A stretch of DNA of 64,000 nt from Diphasiastrum complanatum (lineage: Eukaryota > Streptophyta > Lycopodiopsida > Lycopodiales > Lycopodiaceae). The stretch covers positions 65,249,852 through 65,313,851 of the forward strand of contig CM055099.1 in the NCBI GenBank assembly GCA_029204225.1, read 5' to 3'. Positions 1 through 10,557 of this stretch are shown piece by piece. The notes below the pieces were generated by a model. It ran no database searches, was not told where the DNA came from, and saw only the letters and a list, made by a program, of their open reading frames with translations. The stretch's first letter is position 1; every line of letters starts with the position of its first letter. The position numbers and the translations under genes were made by a program.

Positions 1-61
1 ATATGATTGAAGATTCACAGTCACGAACCCACTTGGTGGAAAAAAGAAAAAGAAAAAGAAA

Positions 62-298
62 ATGAAAGAGCTCCATCCATCGTTCAAGAGACCTTTTGCA
101 TCAAGAAGCTTGAATTGCATGGAGAGAATCAAGAAGACCAAGACTCATGCTCAGCATAATGAAGAATTCGACAATGAGACATTGGGAGCATACATGCAGA
201 GAATCAAAAAGCCGCATGTAAACATACAACCCAAAGTTAGTCATGGCCATTCGATCTTTGAAGGCCACACTAGTAAAACAAGGGAAGTATTTTCTTAA
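62..298 (+). CDS. Small ORF, unrecognised
   Basis: An ATG-started 78-codon frame follows an A-rich run and is rich in Lys and His. I recognise no domain, signal peptide or membrane segment. The phrase RIKK occurs twice in it, which could be a short internal repeat. It may be a chance ORF or the tail of a gene that lies mainly outside the window. No splice sites or neighbours support it. Confidence 0.12.
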   Translation: MKELHPSFKRPFASRSLNCMERIKKTKTHAQHNEEFDNETLGAYMQRIKKPHVNIQPKVSHGHSIFEGHTSKTREVFS

Positions 299-1270
299 TC
301 ATATTGATTGTCCTTTGGGACCAAAAGAATGCTTTAAGTGTAGATCTACAGATGTTTTAAAGACAAACATGAAATAGAGTGGTTAATATCAAGTTGTATC
401 AAGAATGATTTAGATTAGAATGCACATCAAGTTTTTTTTTTTTAATCGTGCATATCATGTGTTGTTGATTTAAGCTTCTAGTAGCTTAACACTTGTTTGT
501 ATACTATATGCAAAGTAACACTATGGCAATATGTTGAATTACAATATTGCGTGTCGATTTGTCGCTCTAATTTTCACACCTTATTTGCTTCTGCAAAGCT
601 AAATCTAAAACTCAGTTAATTCATGCATGGCTATGGAATCGATTGTGTCCATCCAGTGACTTCGAAATTGTGATCAAGTAAGGTAGACTTCGATAAGTCG
701 AAGTCAGTTTGAATCTGATAGACGTAGCCGGTTCTTTTTACATTTTTTTTCCCTGGAACCCTTTGTCCTGCCTTTTGCGAGGATTTTGTGCACCCGTCGT
801 CTCTGCTGCGACGCGACATATCCAGAATCCCAATGTTAGATTCAATCCAAAGCATTTTGCATTTACTCATCATTAAGATCAATTTTTTTTCAAAATTGTG
901 ATATTTGTACTTGTGCTTGGAAGGTAGATTGTTTTGATTCTTATATAAAGGTTCAACCTAATCTTACAAGAGTGATTTAGAGTGGCATTTATGTGCAATT
1001 AGATCATCTTTTTTCTGGTCGATTGGATCTTTATAAGCCTTGTGAAGTTTAGATCAAGGAGGAGTCAATTTGAGTCATTTTTCTACGTCAAGCAAACTAG
1101 TTTCATTTATATCTTTTTCAATAGAATTGATTGAGCTCAAGATCAAATAGCATCTTGTTGAGAATTCATTTGCTGATCATTCTCAGGTCCCTAAATAGTG
1201 GGATAGCTAATACTTGCATCATTTCTATTGTGTATCCATTCTTATAGAATCATCTCTTGTTTAAAGGAGG
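299..1270. other. No gene seen; AT-rich flank of Copia remnant
   Basis: This stretch is AT-rich with many stops in all frames. It lies directly upstream of a Copia gag start at 1271, so part of it should be that element's LTR and leader. I could not find a primer binding site or a matching second LTR, so no boundary is called. Confidence 0.4.
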
Positions 1271-2040
1271 ATGGCATCCATGAATGCTTATCTTTTGGAT
1301 TCTAGTGATAGGTTGAACAAATCAAACTATTCTATTTGGAAACTAAGAATGGAATCAATCCTTGTAATGCAAGATTTTATGGACATAGTGAGTGGGGAGG
1401 GTGGATAGAATCCACTAAATACAAGAAAAGGTGCAAACTAGCCCTTCATTGTATTAAAATGAATGTAGCCAATGAACTAAAGGAAGTAGGAGAGTGTACC
1501 TCGGCCCAAGAGGATTGGGAATCCATTCAAGAGGTTTATGAGTTAAAACACACTACAAGGTTGCTTGCCTTGAAGCATAAAATCTTTCAAAGCTACCAAA
1601 AGAAGGGAGAGAGTGCTAATACATATGTTCTAAGGGTCAAGGAGTTAAACAAAGAACTTTCCTTTATAGAAGAATCTATAAAGGAATATGAGCTTGTACA
1701 AATAATCTTGAATAGACTTTGTGTAGATTTCACTAACTTGGTGCAAGGATATGACATAATGAGCAAGTTGCCATCACTTGAAGACCTCAAAGGTGTCCTC
1801 ATGGCCGAGGAGAATAGGAGACAACACTTCAATGCAAGGACGGATAGACTTTATATCCATGATGGAAATGATCAAGCACTCTTCATCAAGAACAAGGGCA
1901 AGACCAAGAGCAAGGGAGCTACATTAAAGAAGAATCAAGCAAAGATTGAGGATCAAGATGGAGGCTATGTGCAAGGAGGATCTTTCTTTAGGCCTTCCAA
2001 AGTCCTTAGCAAAGGAGGAATAGGTTTGAGAAGCATGTGC
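1271..2040 (+). pseudogene. Copia gag (UBN2-type), frameshifted
   Basis: The frame opening at ATG 1271 carries the typical Copia gag start (LNKSNYSIWKLRMESIL). It then runs into a stop near 1412, and the homologous reading continues in another frame from about 1400, so a one-base shift has occurred there. The rest contains the capsid-like UBN2 pattern: ALKHKIFQSY, then EYELVQIILNRL, then LEDLKGVLMAEENRR. The Lys-rich C-terminal part runs into sequence from just before the integrase, marking an internal deletion. Confidence 0.8.
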
Positions 2041-2047
2041 ACTATCC

Positions 2048-2767
2048 ATGGCACATAAGAAGGCTTTTCCAAGTTCTATCACTAAAACATCTCATCCTCT
2101 TGAGATAATACATTCTGATGTTCACTTTGCTAGCACTAAGTCAAATGTCGGAGCTTCAATGTTTGTAATATTCATAGATGACTTTTCAAGATATTGTTGG
2201 GTTTTCTTACTTTCTTCCAAGGCTCAAGTATTTGAAACCTTTTTCAAGTCCAAAACTTTTGCTAAGAAGCATCATAATCAAAGCATAAAGGCCTTCATAA
2301 GTGATAATGGAGGAGAGTATATCTCCAATAAGTTCAAATATCTTTGTGAGGAAGAGAGAATAAAAAAGGAGCTATCTTGTCCCTACACCCCTCAACAAAA
2401 TGGGGTGGCTGAGAGGAGAAATAGAACATTATGTGAATGTTCTAAAGCCTTGAGATTAGATGCATGCTTTCCAAAGTCATTTTGGGGTGAGTCACTCAGT
2501 TGTGCCAATTATTTGATCAATAGAGTTTTATGTAAGTCTGTTGATGGTAAAACTCCTTATGAAGTTTTGTATAAAAGAAAGCCTAACCTCGAGCATTTGA
2601 AAGTCTTTGGATGCACTTGTTATGTGCATGAACCTTTGGAGACAAGGACAAAGGAAAATTCATCATCAACAACGGGGATCATGCTCAGGCATGGCAACTC
2701 AAGTAAGAGATACAAGGTATACCTTCCATCCTTGGATAAGTTTCTGGTATCTAGAGATTGTCAATAA
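2048..2767 (+). pseudogene. Copia integrase core fragment
   Basis: The Copia integrase catalytic triad is visible: Asp in IIHSDVHF, Asp in FISDNGGEY, and Glu in PQQNGVAERRNRT. The post-core phrase YLINRVLCKSVDGKTPYEVL is also present. The N-terminal zinc-binding part is lost, because the reading joins straight from the gag tail. A second small deletion removes the middle of the next domain before the frame ends at 2767. Integrase would insert the cDNA into the chromosome; this copy cannot be functional. Confidence 0.85.
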
Positions 2768-2770
2768 TTA

Positions 2771-3515
2771 GATAAGCAACATCAAGCATTCACCATAAGC
2801 AATCACCACAAGAAGACATAGGAAGAACACGCACCAACACTCTATCACACAGTCTCATAATGAATGTAAAATGTACAAATGAACCCTGAACCATGATAGA
2901 GAGAGAAAACCTACGAGTAGACTAGTAGACTAGCCTACGGCTAATTACAGTTGGTAACAGCTGTCAATATTAATGTACATCATAAACAGTAACAATGAAG
3001 TTTATCATTGTTGGAGGATTTGGGATTCAGAGGCCAGGTTCTTCCTCTCTACTATAAGAAGAGACCAACTCGAGTTGCTCCTCATGTTCATTTCCTCATT
3101 TCAATAAAGCAGATTGGATCTCTTCAGAAATGGATTGATGAATGTACTCGCTCTCTATCACTTTTCCTCCATCTCTCATGCTTATTTGGATTTTGCTAAT
3201 TGTTGGATCTGAGTGTTATTGGGATTGTATGTTATTATAATTTTTATGAGAGAGGAAGGGAGAGAGAAAAAGAGTCAGCTATCTCTGTTGTGGATGTGTA
3301 GTGTTAAGGGACTGTAAGTGTTAAGGGATGTGTAGTGTTAAAAAATAGGGTTAATTGATGTAGAGATAGATGTGAATCCTCCATTCATGTTGAAATCTGA
3401 ACTAAACTATCGCTCTCATGGGAACGAACCTACGCGTGACAACTAACTCTGTCTCTTTGATGCTAGATTGACTAGATCTTGGATTCAGGTTACGCAAGGA
3501 AAGAAACCCACTACA
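2771..3515 (+). repeat. Probable 5' LTR of Ty3 remnant, boundaries unsure
   Basis: A tRNA-Asp primer binding site begins five bases after this stretch, so its right end should be an LTR end. The sequence ends in ...ACTACA at 3515. A possible LTR start is TGTTGGATCTG near 3203. Short repeats of GTGTTAAGGGA lie at about 3300-3345. No second copy of this LTR is found in the window, so the left boundary is a guess and the first few hundred bases may be unrelated spacer. Confidence 0.45.
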
Positions 3516-3519
3516 ATTT

Positions 3520-3537
3520 TGGCGCCGTTGCCGGGGA
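3520..3537 (+). promoter_or_regulatory. Primer binding site, tRNA-Asp type
   Basis: The 18 bases TGGCGCCGTTGCCGGGGA match the reverse complement of the 3' end of plant tRNA-Asp including CCA. This site is known from plant Tat/Athila-type Ty3 elements, where it primes minus-strand DNA synthesis. It fixes the plus orientation of the element and places the 5' LTR just to its left. Confidence 0.92.
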
Positions 3538-3845
3538 GCTACGCCAATTTTTCGATTTATAGCATGATTGTTGGATGGTTAGCTTGCATTAGGCATCTTG
3601 TCGTGGCATGACTAGTGTTAGATCTGCATTTTAGGGTTAGTTCGGGATTAATTTTGCTTGATTTGAGTGTATTGGCTTGTTGGAAATCTAATCTGATTAA
3701 TAACAGGGAAAACTATTCAGATCACCAATCTTAAGATCCATTTGAATCTGAGATATCAGTGAAAATAACAAAAATCGGTCAAATCTGCCAGATTGGTCAA
3801 AAAAGAGACAAAAAGCGTCATCAGAGCTGATAACTTTTTATGCTC

Positions 3846-4492
3846 TTTTAGAAAACCTTCGCCGAGTTGCAAACACCTTAGGTTTTGTTTACAAAACCTT
3901 CAGTCTGAAGGGCAAAGATTAATTCCCAGCAAATTTCCAGAAACATCAGAAAAACCGTCAAAAAACACCAAAACATTGTCAAAACCCTAAAAATACAAAA
4001 AAAGAACCTTCGCTCGATTCACTGTGCTTAGGTGTGATTTAGATCTATCTACTGCCAGGTTGGAAAAGAATAATACCAAAAATAGAAAGGTTTTCAGAGG
4101 ATCAGTTGTCATATTGTCATATTTTTGGCAAAAAGTCACTTTTTTGCAAAAATACCAGTATCACTCTTGAACCTTCGCCAGAACCTTCGGCGAGATTCCA
4201 GGACATTATATTTATAATAAAATACTATTTTTGAGTTCGGCTAAGATTCTTCTTGATCAGATCACATAAATTCTTGAATTTTACCCTCGCCAGACTACAA
4301 AAACAATAATTTCTTGTATCAGAAACCTTCGTCCAATTTTCCATAGTTGTATCTGTGTCAGATCCTGCACCTGAGAGGTCGGCGAAGGTTATTTTACTAT
4401 AAATTGCCAAAAAAATATTCAGAGAGATTTTTTTCCAAAATAGCACTATTGAACCTTCGTCGAGCCAACCTTCACCTAGTGAACCTTCGTCA
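3846..4492 (+). repeat. Dispersed AACCTTCGYCGA motif in leader
   Basis: Degenerate copies of AACCTTCG(C/T)CGA occur at about 3854, 4006, 4170, 4182, 4326, 4452, 4468 and 4481, with inverted copies near 4228 and 4379. The same word recurs in the element's 3' untranslated region at about 7149, 7277 and 7309, with inverted forms at 7203 and 7247. Direct and inverted copies could pair as hairpins in the RNA. The function is unknown. Confidence 0.6.
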
Positions 4493-4744
4493 GTCCTATT
4501 TTTCGTTTTTGATTTTCCAGATCAAGTCTCTGTCAAAATTTGGATCAAATCTGATATGTTCTGATTTGGATTCTGGGAGATTTATCATTTTTGAGCAATA
4601 TCGATTGATCAAATTTCGAAAAGTTTTTCATCATATAGAATCAGATTCTTGAAAAGTGGAATAGATCTAGTAGATCTAATCTGAGAAAGTTTTTTGAAAA
4701 ATCTAGATCCAATCTCATTATCTATCTGATCTAAATTTGTGAAG

Positions 4745-5340
4745 ATGGCTTCCCTTGGAGCTGCTCCTGGAGGTGCTCCACAGGAAGTCAATCCAATTAT
4801 TGTTAGAAGAGCACCTCGATGGATCTACCCAAATATAATGGATTAACAGATCCAGTTAGTTTTCTTCAGATCTATGCTGAATCCTGTGAAGTCTACGGTG
4901 AGATTTATCCTGAAGATAAACTTAAGCTGTTTCCTATGGCCTTAACAGGCGCAGCACAAGATTGGTACTATAATCAAGATGAAACTGAGCATACAAATTG
5001 GGAGGTTGTTAAGCGAGCCCTGATCACACGGTTCAAACCACGAAAGTTTATGGAAGACCCTTTCCTACTTTTAAGTAAAATTAAAATGGGAAAGCGGAAA
5101 ATGGTTCGAGATTACATTGAAGGGGTGAAACGTCTTAGATCTGAATGCGAACCTGAGCTAATTAACGAAATGCCATGATTATGTGGTTTTTGTCAAGTCT
5201 ACCTAAATGGATCAGACATGAGTTGAAACGCCATAATGAGTATGCACTCTTGCAAAATGCTATGGACAATGCAATTCGGGAGGAGGATGAAGATTTAGAA
5301 GTTGGTGCCAAAAGCAAAAGAAGTCTTAGCGCAAAAGTTA
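4745..5340 (+). pseudogene. Ty3 gag (retrotransposon gag domain), broken
   Basis: A start at ATG 4745 gives an Ala/Gly/Pro-rich N-terminus. The reading shifts frame near 4815 into the gag domain, with the hallmark WYYNQDE and NWEVVKRALITRF. It is interrupted by TGA near 5176 and continues in another frame with FLSSLPKWIRHELKR. The C-terminal part joins RNase H sequence near 5320. At least two frameshifts and a large deletion make it non-functional. Confidence 0.8.
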
Positions 5341-5640
5341 TTAGCCATGATTTTCTCTATTCGGAAATTTCGTCACTACCTCATGGAAACGCACTTTGCA
5401 TTTTATACGGATCATCAACCGTTACTTTACTTGGTAAACAAGACATGCAATATTGGACGTATTGCAAGATAATTATTGTTATTGACTGAATTTGACTTTC
5501 GAATTGTGGTTCAAAAGGGCAAGCAACATTATCTAGCTGATCATGTTTTGCGAATTGAATCTGCACCAGTTAATACCGAAGTGGATGATGAACTGCCAGA
5601 TGCTGCATTGTTCTAAGTTGAAGCGATACTTGAGTGGGTA
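5320..5640 (+). pseudogene. Ty3 RNase H fragment
   Basis: The third frame reads RKFRHYLMETHFAFYTDH, the typical end of a Ty3 RNase H with its YTDH motif. It is followed by the connector phrase TEFDFRIVVQKGKQHYLADH. Stops near 5470 and 5614 interrupt it. RNase H normally removes the RNA strand after reverse transcription. The reverse transcriptase that should precede it is absent. Confidence 0.75.
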
Positions 5641-5658
5641 GCAGATATTGTTGAGTAC

Positions 5659-6890
5659 TTGATGCTAGGACAACCGAATGACTCTCTGACAAAAGTACAG
5701 AAGAGACAATTGATTCATAAGGCTCAACCTTATCAATTAATTGCAAGACAATTGTATCGTTGTGGATCAGGTAATATTTTACGAAGGTGTGTTTTACCGC
5801 ACGAAGTACCAGATTTAATCATGTTTTCACATGATGGCATGGGTGGAGGACACTTCTCTACAATTGTTTGCAAACTTTTACAATCAGGTTGTTGGTGGCT
5901 TATGCTTCACAAGGACACAGAAAATTTTATTCAGACATGTGATGTTTGCCAGCGAGCACGACGACCTACTCGACAGAACTATGAACTCTTGCATCCGGTT
6001 TTATCGCAAGCACCATTTGAAAAATGGGGGCTAGATTATGTTGGACCTATTCACCCTGCCGCGCAAGAATCTCAGGCAAAAATACATTATCGTCACAACT
6101 GATTATATGACCTAGTGGGTTGAAGCCAAAGTTGTCAAAGTTGCTGATGCAAAATCTACGACCAAGTTTCTATATGAAAATATTATAATCAGATTTGGAT
6201 GTCCGATCGAGATTGTCAGTGATCGGGGTACACACTTTGTCAATCAAACAATAAAGTGTTTACTGGAAGATTTTTTTGTTATACACAAACTTAGTACCCC
6301 CTACTATCCCAGAGGGAATGGCCAAGCTGAATCTTCCAATAAGATTCTTTGCACCATTATGACAAAGACAGTTGAAGCGAGTCGGTCTGATTGGAAACAT
6401 AAACTGTATGCAACATTATGGGCATTCAGAACCGCTTACAAAAATAGTACAAATCAAACACCTTTTCAACTGGTTTATGGTCAAGATGTTGTCATGTCGA
6501 TTGAATTTTTAATCTCATCCTTACGCATAGCAGCAACGGAACGATTGAATGATGATAAGTCTTTACAACTCCGTCATGAAGTGTTGCACAAATTATATGA
6601 AACCCGATTGATGGCAGTTCATGCCTTAGCAGCAGAGAAAGCATGCTGCAAGGCATGGCACGATCGTCGATTACACAAAAAAGATCTGAAACCAGGTTAT
6701 CTAAGTACAAAACCAAGCTGATCAAGGGAAAGTTGAAGTTTACCGGTGAAGGCTTGTATAAAGTGAAGGAAATCTTGAACTATGGCGCAGCAATTCTTGA
6801 GCACTTGGATGGACAACAATTTGATACTCTGATGAATGGCAGCCGATTACGCAAGTTTTGGCAGCCTGCTCCACCAGTTCAGCAAGCCTG
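5659..6890 (+). pseudogene. Ty3 integrase, interrupted
   Basis: The HHCC zinc-binding end is present (FIQTCDVCQRARR, about 5926-5968). It is followed by the catalytic triad: Asp in KWGLDYVGPI, Asp in EIVSDRGTHF near 6205-6240, and Glu in YPRGNGQAESSNKIL near 6310-6350. The phrase AFRTAYKNSTNQTPFQLVYG completes the core, and a C-terminal part ends FWQPAPP before the stop at 6889. Stops and frameshifts near 6100 and 6690 split it. No chromodomain is seen, which fits a Tat/Athila rather than chromovirus origin. Confidence 0.85.
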
Positions 6891-7324
6891 ATCTCAATAT
6901 TTTTTTAAAAAAACAATTTTAATTGTTTTTCAATTTTTTGTTTTCAGTACTTAATTTGTTGAGATTTTTGGAAAAAGACAGTCAAAAGACAAAAGAAAAA
7001 AAGAAAAGTAAAGCAAGAAATAAGAAAAGACTGATGAGCAAAAGTCAGAAAGTCATCAGCATAGGCAAAAAAAAGCACAGTAATTTTTTGATGGAAAACG
7101 ACTTAAAAAATCACTGTTTTGGTCAGATTTGGCCTATACAGTACCAGAAACCTTCGCTGAGCTCTCAAACTGTACATCCACTCTAGATTTATCCAATTTA
7201 AGGTGGGCGAAGGTTTCTATCAAGAGAAAACCCAGTTTTTGAGTTAGGCGAAGTATCACTGATATGCCATTTTGGGAACCTTCGTCGAGCATCTTAACCT
7301 CATTATGAACCTTTGCCGACCTGC

Positions 7325-8368
7325 TAGATAAGCTCTCATTACTTTCTGTAATAATCAAATCATCCACGTACAACACAATGAACACTATATATGAATCTTG
7401 CCTTAGGATGTAAAGATTATGATCAACATCACTATTTACCATTCCCCTTCGCTTGAAGTGTTCATCAATGCAAGAGTACCACGCCCGTGGTGCTTGCTTC
7501 AATCCATAAATGGCTTTGTTGAGCTAAGAAAAGCAGATTTAAGGTCCATTTGCTGGATCTTCTAGCCATAGAAAGCAGAAATATCAATGATAGAACATAT
7601 AGTTACCATCTTAGCTATAGGTGCGAAGGTTTCCTCAAAATCAATACCTTCCTGCTGCTCAAATCCTCTCGCAACCAACCATGCTTTGTACTTGTTGAGT
7701 TGCCCATCAACTCCATATTTGATCTTGTATGTCCATTTGCAAGTGATAGGCGTCTACCATCAGGTAGCTCAACCAAGTCCCACGTCCTATTTTTCGATAT
7801 AGCTTCCATGCTTTTCAACTAATGCCTTGAATTCCCTGAACTTAGTAAAAGCATCTGATTTCTTGCTTATGAAATAAATCCAAATGCGTCTGTTATAATC
7901 ATCAATGAAGGTAATAAATTAATAGTAGCCACTAAAAGATCTAGTCTGCATAGGTCCGCATAGATCACTGTCGACAAGATCTAGGATGCCATTGGCTCTC
8001 CTTGCTTCACTTTTGGGAAACCTCTCTTTGTGTTGTTTTTCCAAAATGCAACCTTCACATATTTTTCTTTCAAAAGAAATATCAGGCAATCCAATAACTA
8101 GATTACCTCTTTTGAGAATCTGTGAACTTTGTTGATGCCAAAGATCACTTCGACTATCAACAATGCTTACCATGGCTTGAGCAAAAGATCTCGCATTCAA
8201 TTTGTAGAGTCGATTCTCGTTGACTCTAGCTCCTGTAGCAATCACTTTGTAGTGATTCTTGATGTCTTTTACAAGACATTTGTCACTGTCAAACTCAACC
8301 TTGAGTTGTTGATCAGCCATCGTCCCAATAGATAGTAGATTTTTAGCTAAGCCAGGTACATATTGCAC
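7325..8368 (-). pseudogene. Copia pre-integrase, integrase and RT pieces
   Basis: The pre-integrase domain shows WHQQSS and CEGCILEKQHKERF, then the integrase start DLVDSDLCGPMQT with the first catalytic Asp, and FITFIDDYNRRIW at about 7870-7920. The reading then jumps to RT with NRTWDLVELPDGRR (about 7760). RT continues to APRAWYSCIDEHFKRRG and the YVDDLII active site near 7350-7375. The second Asp and the Glu of integrase are deleted. Several frames are needed to read it. Confidence 0.82.
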
Positions 8369-9224
8369 ATTGCTTATCTACTTTATCATCCTGCTGGTTA
8401 ACTTCACTAGTAACAAATAGCAATTGGCCATCGGCTTGCCCAACTTCATCACCATTGTGAGTTTCCTTGAGTTCTGAAAACCACTCCTTCCATGAAGTCA
8501 TGTGCCTGGACGCACCACTATCAATGTACGAGGTATCCTTGGCTTCATCACTTGTCATTAATGTTGTAATGAACAAGTTTACACTTTCACCTGTATCATC
8601 TTCATATTGATCATCATCGTATTGATGTTGATTAACATAGTTGTTTTCATAATAATCATCATCAAATTGATGTTGATCAGCATAATTGCCCGCTTGCCAT
8701 TTGCCTTTTCTTTGTTCTATCTCCATCTGTTTCTTGAAGCATTCACGCTCCCAATGGCCAGGTTTATTGCAGTACCTACAATTTCCAGGTTTATTTTTCC
8801 TAGAATAGCCGCGTCCTTGACCTCGGCCTTGATTCCAATTGCCTCAATTCGGGCCATCATTGGATTGTTCTTGAAATTGAAATGATCCACGATTTGAGTT
8901 TCCACCTCTTGATTGGTGTCTTCCACAACCAAATCAGCCACCACGTCCTCTGATTGCAAGAGCTTGATCAAATCCCCTGTTGCGATGACTCAAGTTCTCT
9001 TGACGTTGTTCTTCCTGCAAAAGCAATCCACCTAACTCTTTATAGGTTGGAAAATTTTCCCGTGTGGCTATACTTGTCACAAACATCTTATGTGACTCAC
9101 TCAAACTATGCAATGTCAATTGCACGATCTCACGATCCTGAACTCGCTCTCCAACGACGACTAATTGATCGTGGATCTCCTTTACCTTCAATAGGTGATC
9201 GGCAATGGTTGCACCATCATCCAT
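8343..9224 (-). pseudogene. Copia gag and protease, frameshifted
   Basis: The gag C-terminal half reads DREIVQLTLHSLSESHKMF (9224-8934). A complete zinc knuckle CRYCNKPGHWEREC lies at about 8736-8780, in a frame different from its neighbours. An acidic linker with repeated NQHQYDDD-type units follows, then the aspartic protease motif DSGASRHMT near 8510. Several frameshifts separate these parts. Gag packages the RNA and the protease cuts the polyprotein. Confidence 0.85.
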
Positions 9225-9371
9225 TCGTAATGTTAGTACGAACTAACCCTCGCCTAAGTAATCTTCACCAGTGCCATTATTGTGTTTTGATCGTCCTAAT
9301 TTATCTATTGTCAAATCTGTGAAAGTTTTTTAGGAAAGACAACATTAATATATAACTTTTTTCTATTTCTT

Positions 9372-9584
9372 TTAGAGTGTCAATCTAGTTGACATTGTTG
9401 ATGAGACCATGATCATATGGTTCTTAGCAGTATTGCCAAAGAGAATTAGGCGTGAGCTCAAACGTTGTGAACAGTATATGGCATTGCAACATGCAATGGA
9501 TGATGCAATACGTTAAGAACATGAGGAGTCAGATGATGAGCCACACATTGGAATGTTACCGATGAATTGGATTCCTCAATATTA
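9372..9584 (+). pseudogene. Ty3 gag scrap
   Basis: This fragment aligns residue for residue with the gag piece at 5175-5300: LPKRIRRELKR here and LPKWIRHELKR there, AMDDAIR and AMDNAIR. A stop interrupts it after DAIR. It is a second, diverged copy from the same Ty3 lineage. It may be the far side of the element into which the Copia remnant fell, or an independent scrap. Confidence 0.7.
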
Positions 9585-10557
9585 GGTTCAAGCCATCTAC
9601 CTTGGATGTGTGGGGTAGGGTCATTTGTACAATTGATTGATGCTATTGTCCTCCGTATACTCTCGTTCTTCCTACAAGTATAATCACTTCGCTTAATTCA
9701 ATCACATCACAGTTTACTAACACTTGGTAGCGGATTCTGAGATGGCCATTGGGGTTGTATTATATAATTTGGAAACTCTGGGACACGATTGTCAAGCTCG
9801 CTGCCCACATCTTCGTTGGTGTTACTCGAAACCTCATCTGCATTGCCTATGGCAATTTGATTGGGCTAAAATATGGAACTCCATAATATGATTAAGATTC
9901 CCAATTCTGGGCATAAAAAAAAAATGCTACTTGTCTGACTTGCTCAAATCATTTGTCATCATAGCATCCAATTAGTCATGCTCTTTCATTGTTGTTCAAG
10001 AAGATTTGAGGAATATTTTACTAGCAGCATTCTTTATTAACATTCTTCATGCTCCTTTTGCCTTCGAATATTAGCAAGTTACTAGTCTTGGATGTTATTT
10101 AACCAGGTAGAGCCCCATGAGGTAGAGAGCCCCCCTGAGGAGGACATGAATTTGTTCTCATTATGAGCTCAAAAATGGAAGATAGATTTGATAATGCTTT
10201 GAGAAGACAGATTTGAGCTTCAGCTCTCTTTCATAAAACCATAAGCAAGATCCAAGACCAAGTAATTGGTTTGCTGGTTCATTCATCAAAAGTGAAACAT
10301 AATTTGCTGAGAAAAGGCTTCCAGGGATGTGTTTTCAATGAAGATTCTCCCCCTGAGCACCCATGAAAGAGCCTACCAAGAGCTTGCACACCTGACAATA
10401 AAAATGCAAAAAACTGCTCATGAAAATCAACACAGATTCAGAGTAATCTTAGTCACCACCAAAGAGGACCACGGGGTTTGCTCAATACAGATTTTCAAGG
10501 TCTTCTTTTAGCCTACACAGAAGCAAAGTGCTAAATACACAGGGTAATTGAATGATA
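9585..10557. other. No gene seen; 3' flank of PPR locus
   Basis: No homologous reading was found on either strand. It lies downstream of the PPR stop codon and must contain that gene's former 3' untranslated region and polyadenylation site. A minus-strand AATAAA-like signal is possible near 10030, but none is compelling. Confidence 0.4.

Larger units (their letters stand above)
1271..2770 (+). mobile_element. Ty1/Copia retrotransposon remnant
   Basis: Gag is followed directly by an integrase fragment in the same orientation, as in Copia polyproteins. The zinc knuckle, protease and pre-integrase regions between them are mostly deleted, and nothing of the reverse transcriptase or RNase H follows. 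No LTRs are recognised. It is a dead internal fragment about 1.5 kb long. Confidence 0.85.
3516..7320 (+). mobile_element. Ty3/Gypsy remnant (Tat/Athila-like)
   Basis: The order is PBS, a long leader of about 1.2 kb, gag, RNase H, integrase, then a 3' untranslated stretch. Integrase after RNase H is diagnostic of Ty3/Gypsy. The protease and reverse transcriptase are gone: gag runs into RNase H near 5320. The 3' LTR is not recognised, and a minus-strand Copia remnant begins at about 7325. Both flanking untranslated regions carry the same repeated AACCTTCGCCGA-like word. Confidence 0.85.
7325..9240 (-). mobile_element. Copia remnant, minus strand
   Basis: Reading from 9240 downward, the order is gag, CCHC zinc knuckle, protease, pre-integrase, the first part of integrase, then reverse transcriptase ending just after YVDD. 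Most of the integrase and the middle of the RT are deleted, and RNase H and both LTRs are missing. It abuts the 3' untranslated region of the Ty3 remnant at about 7320, so either insertion or recombination joined them. Confidence 0.88.
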
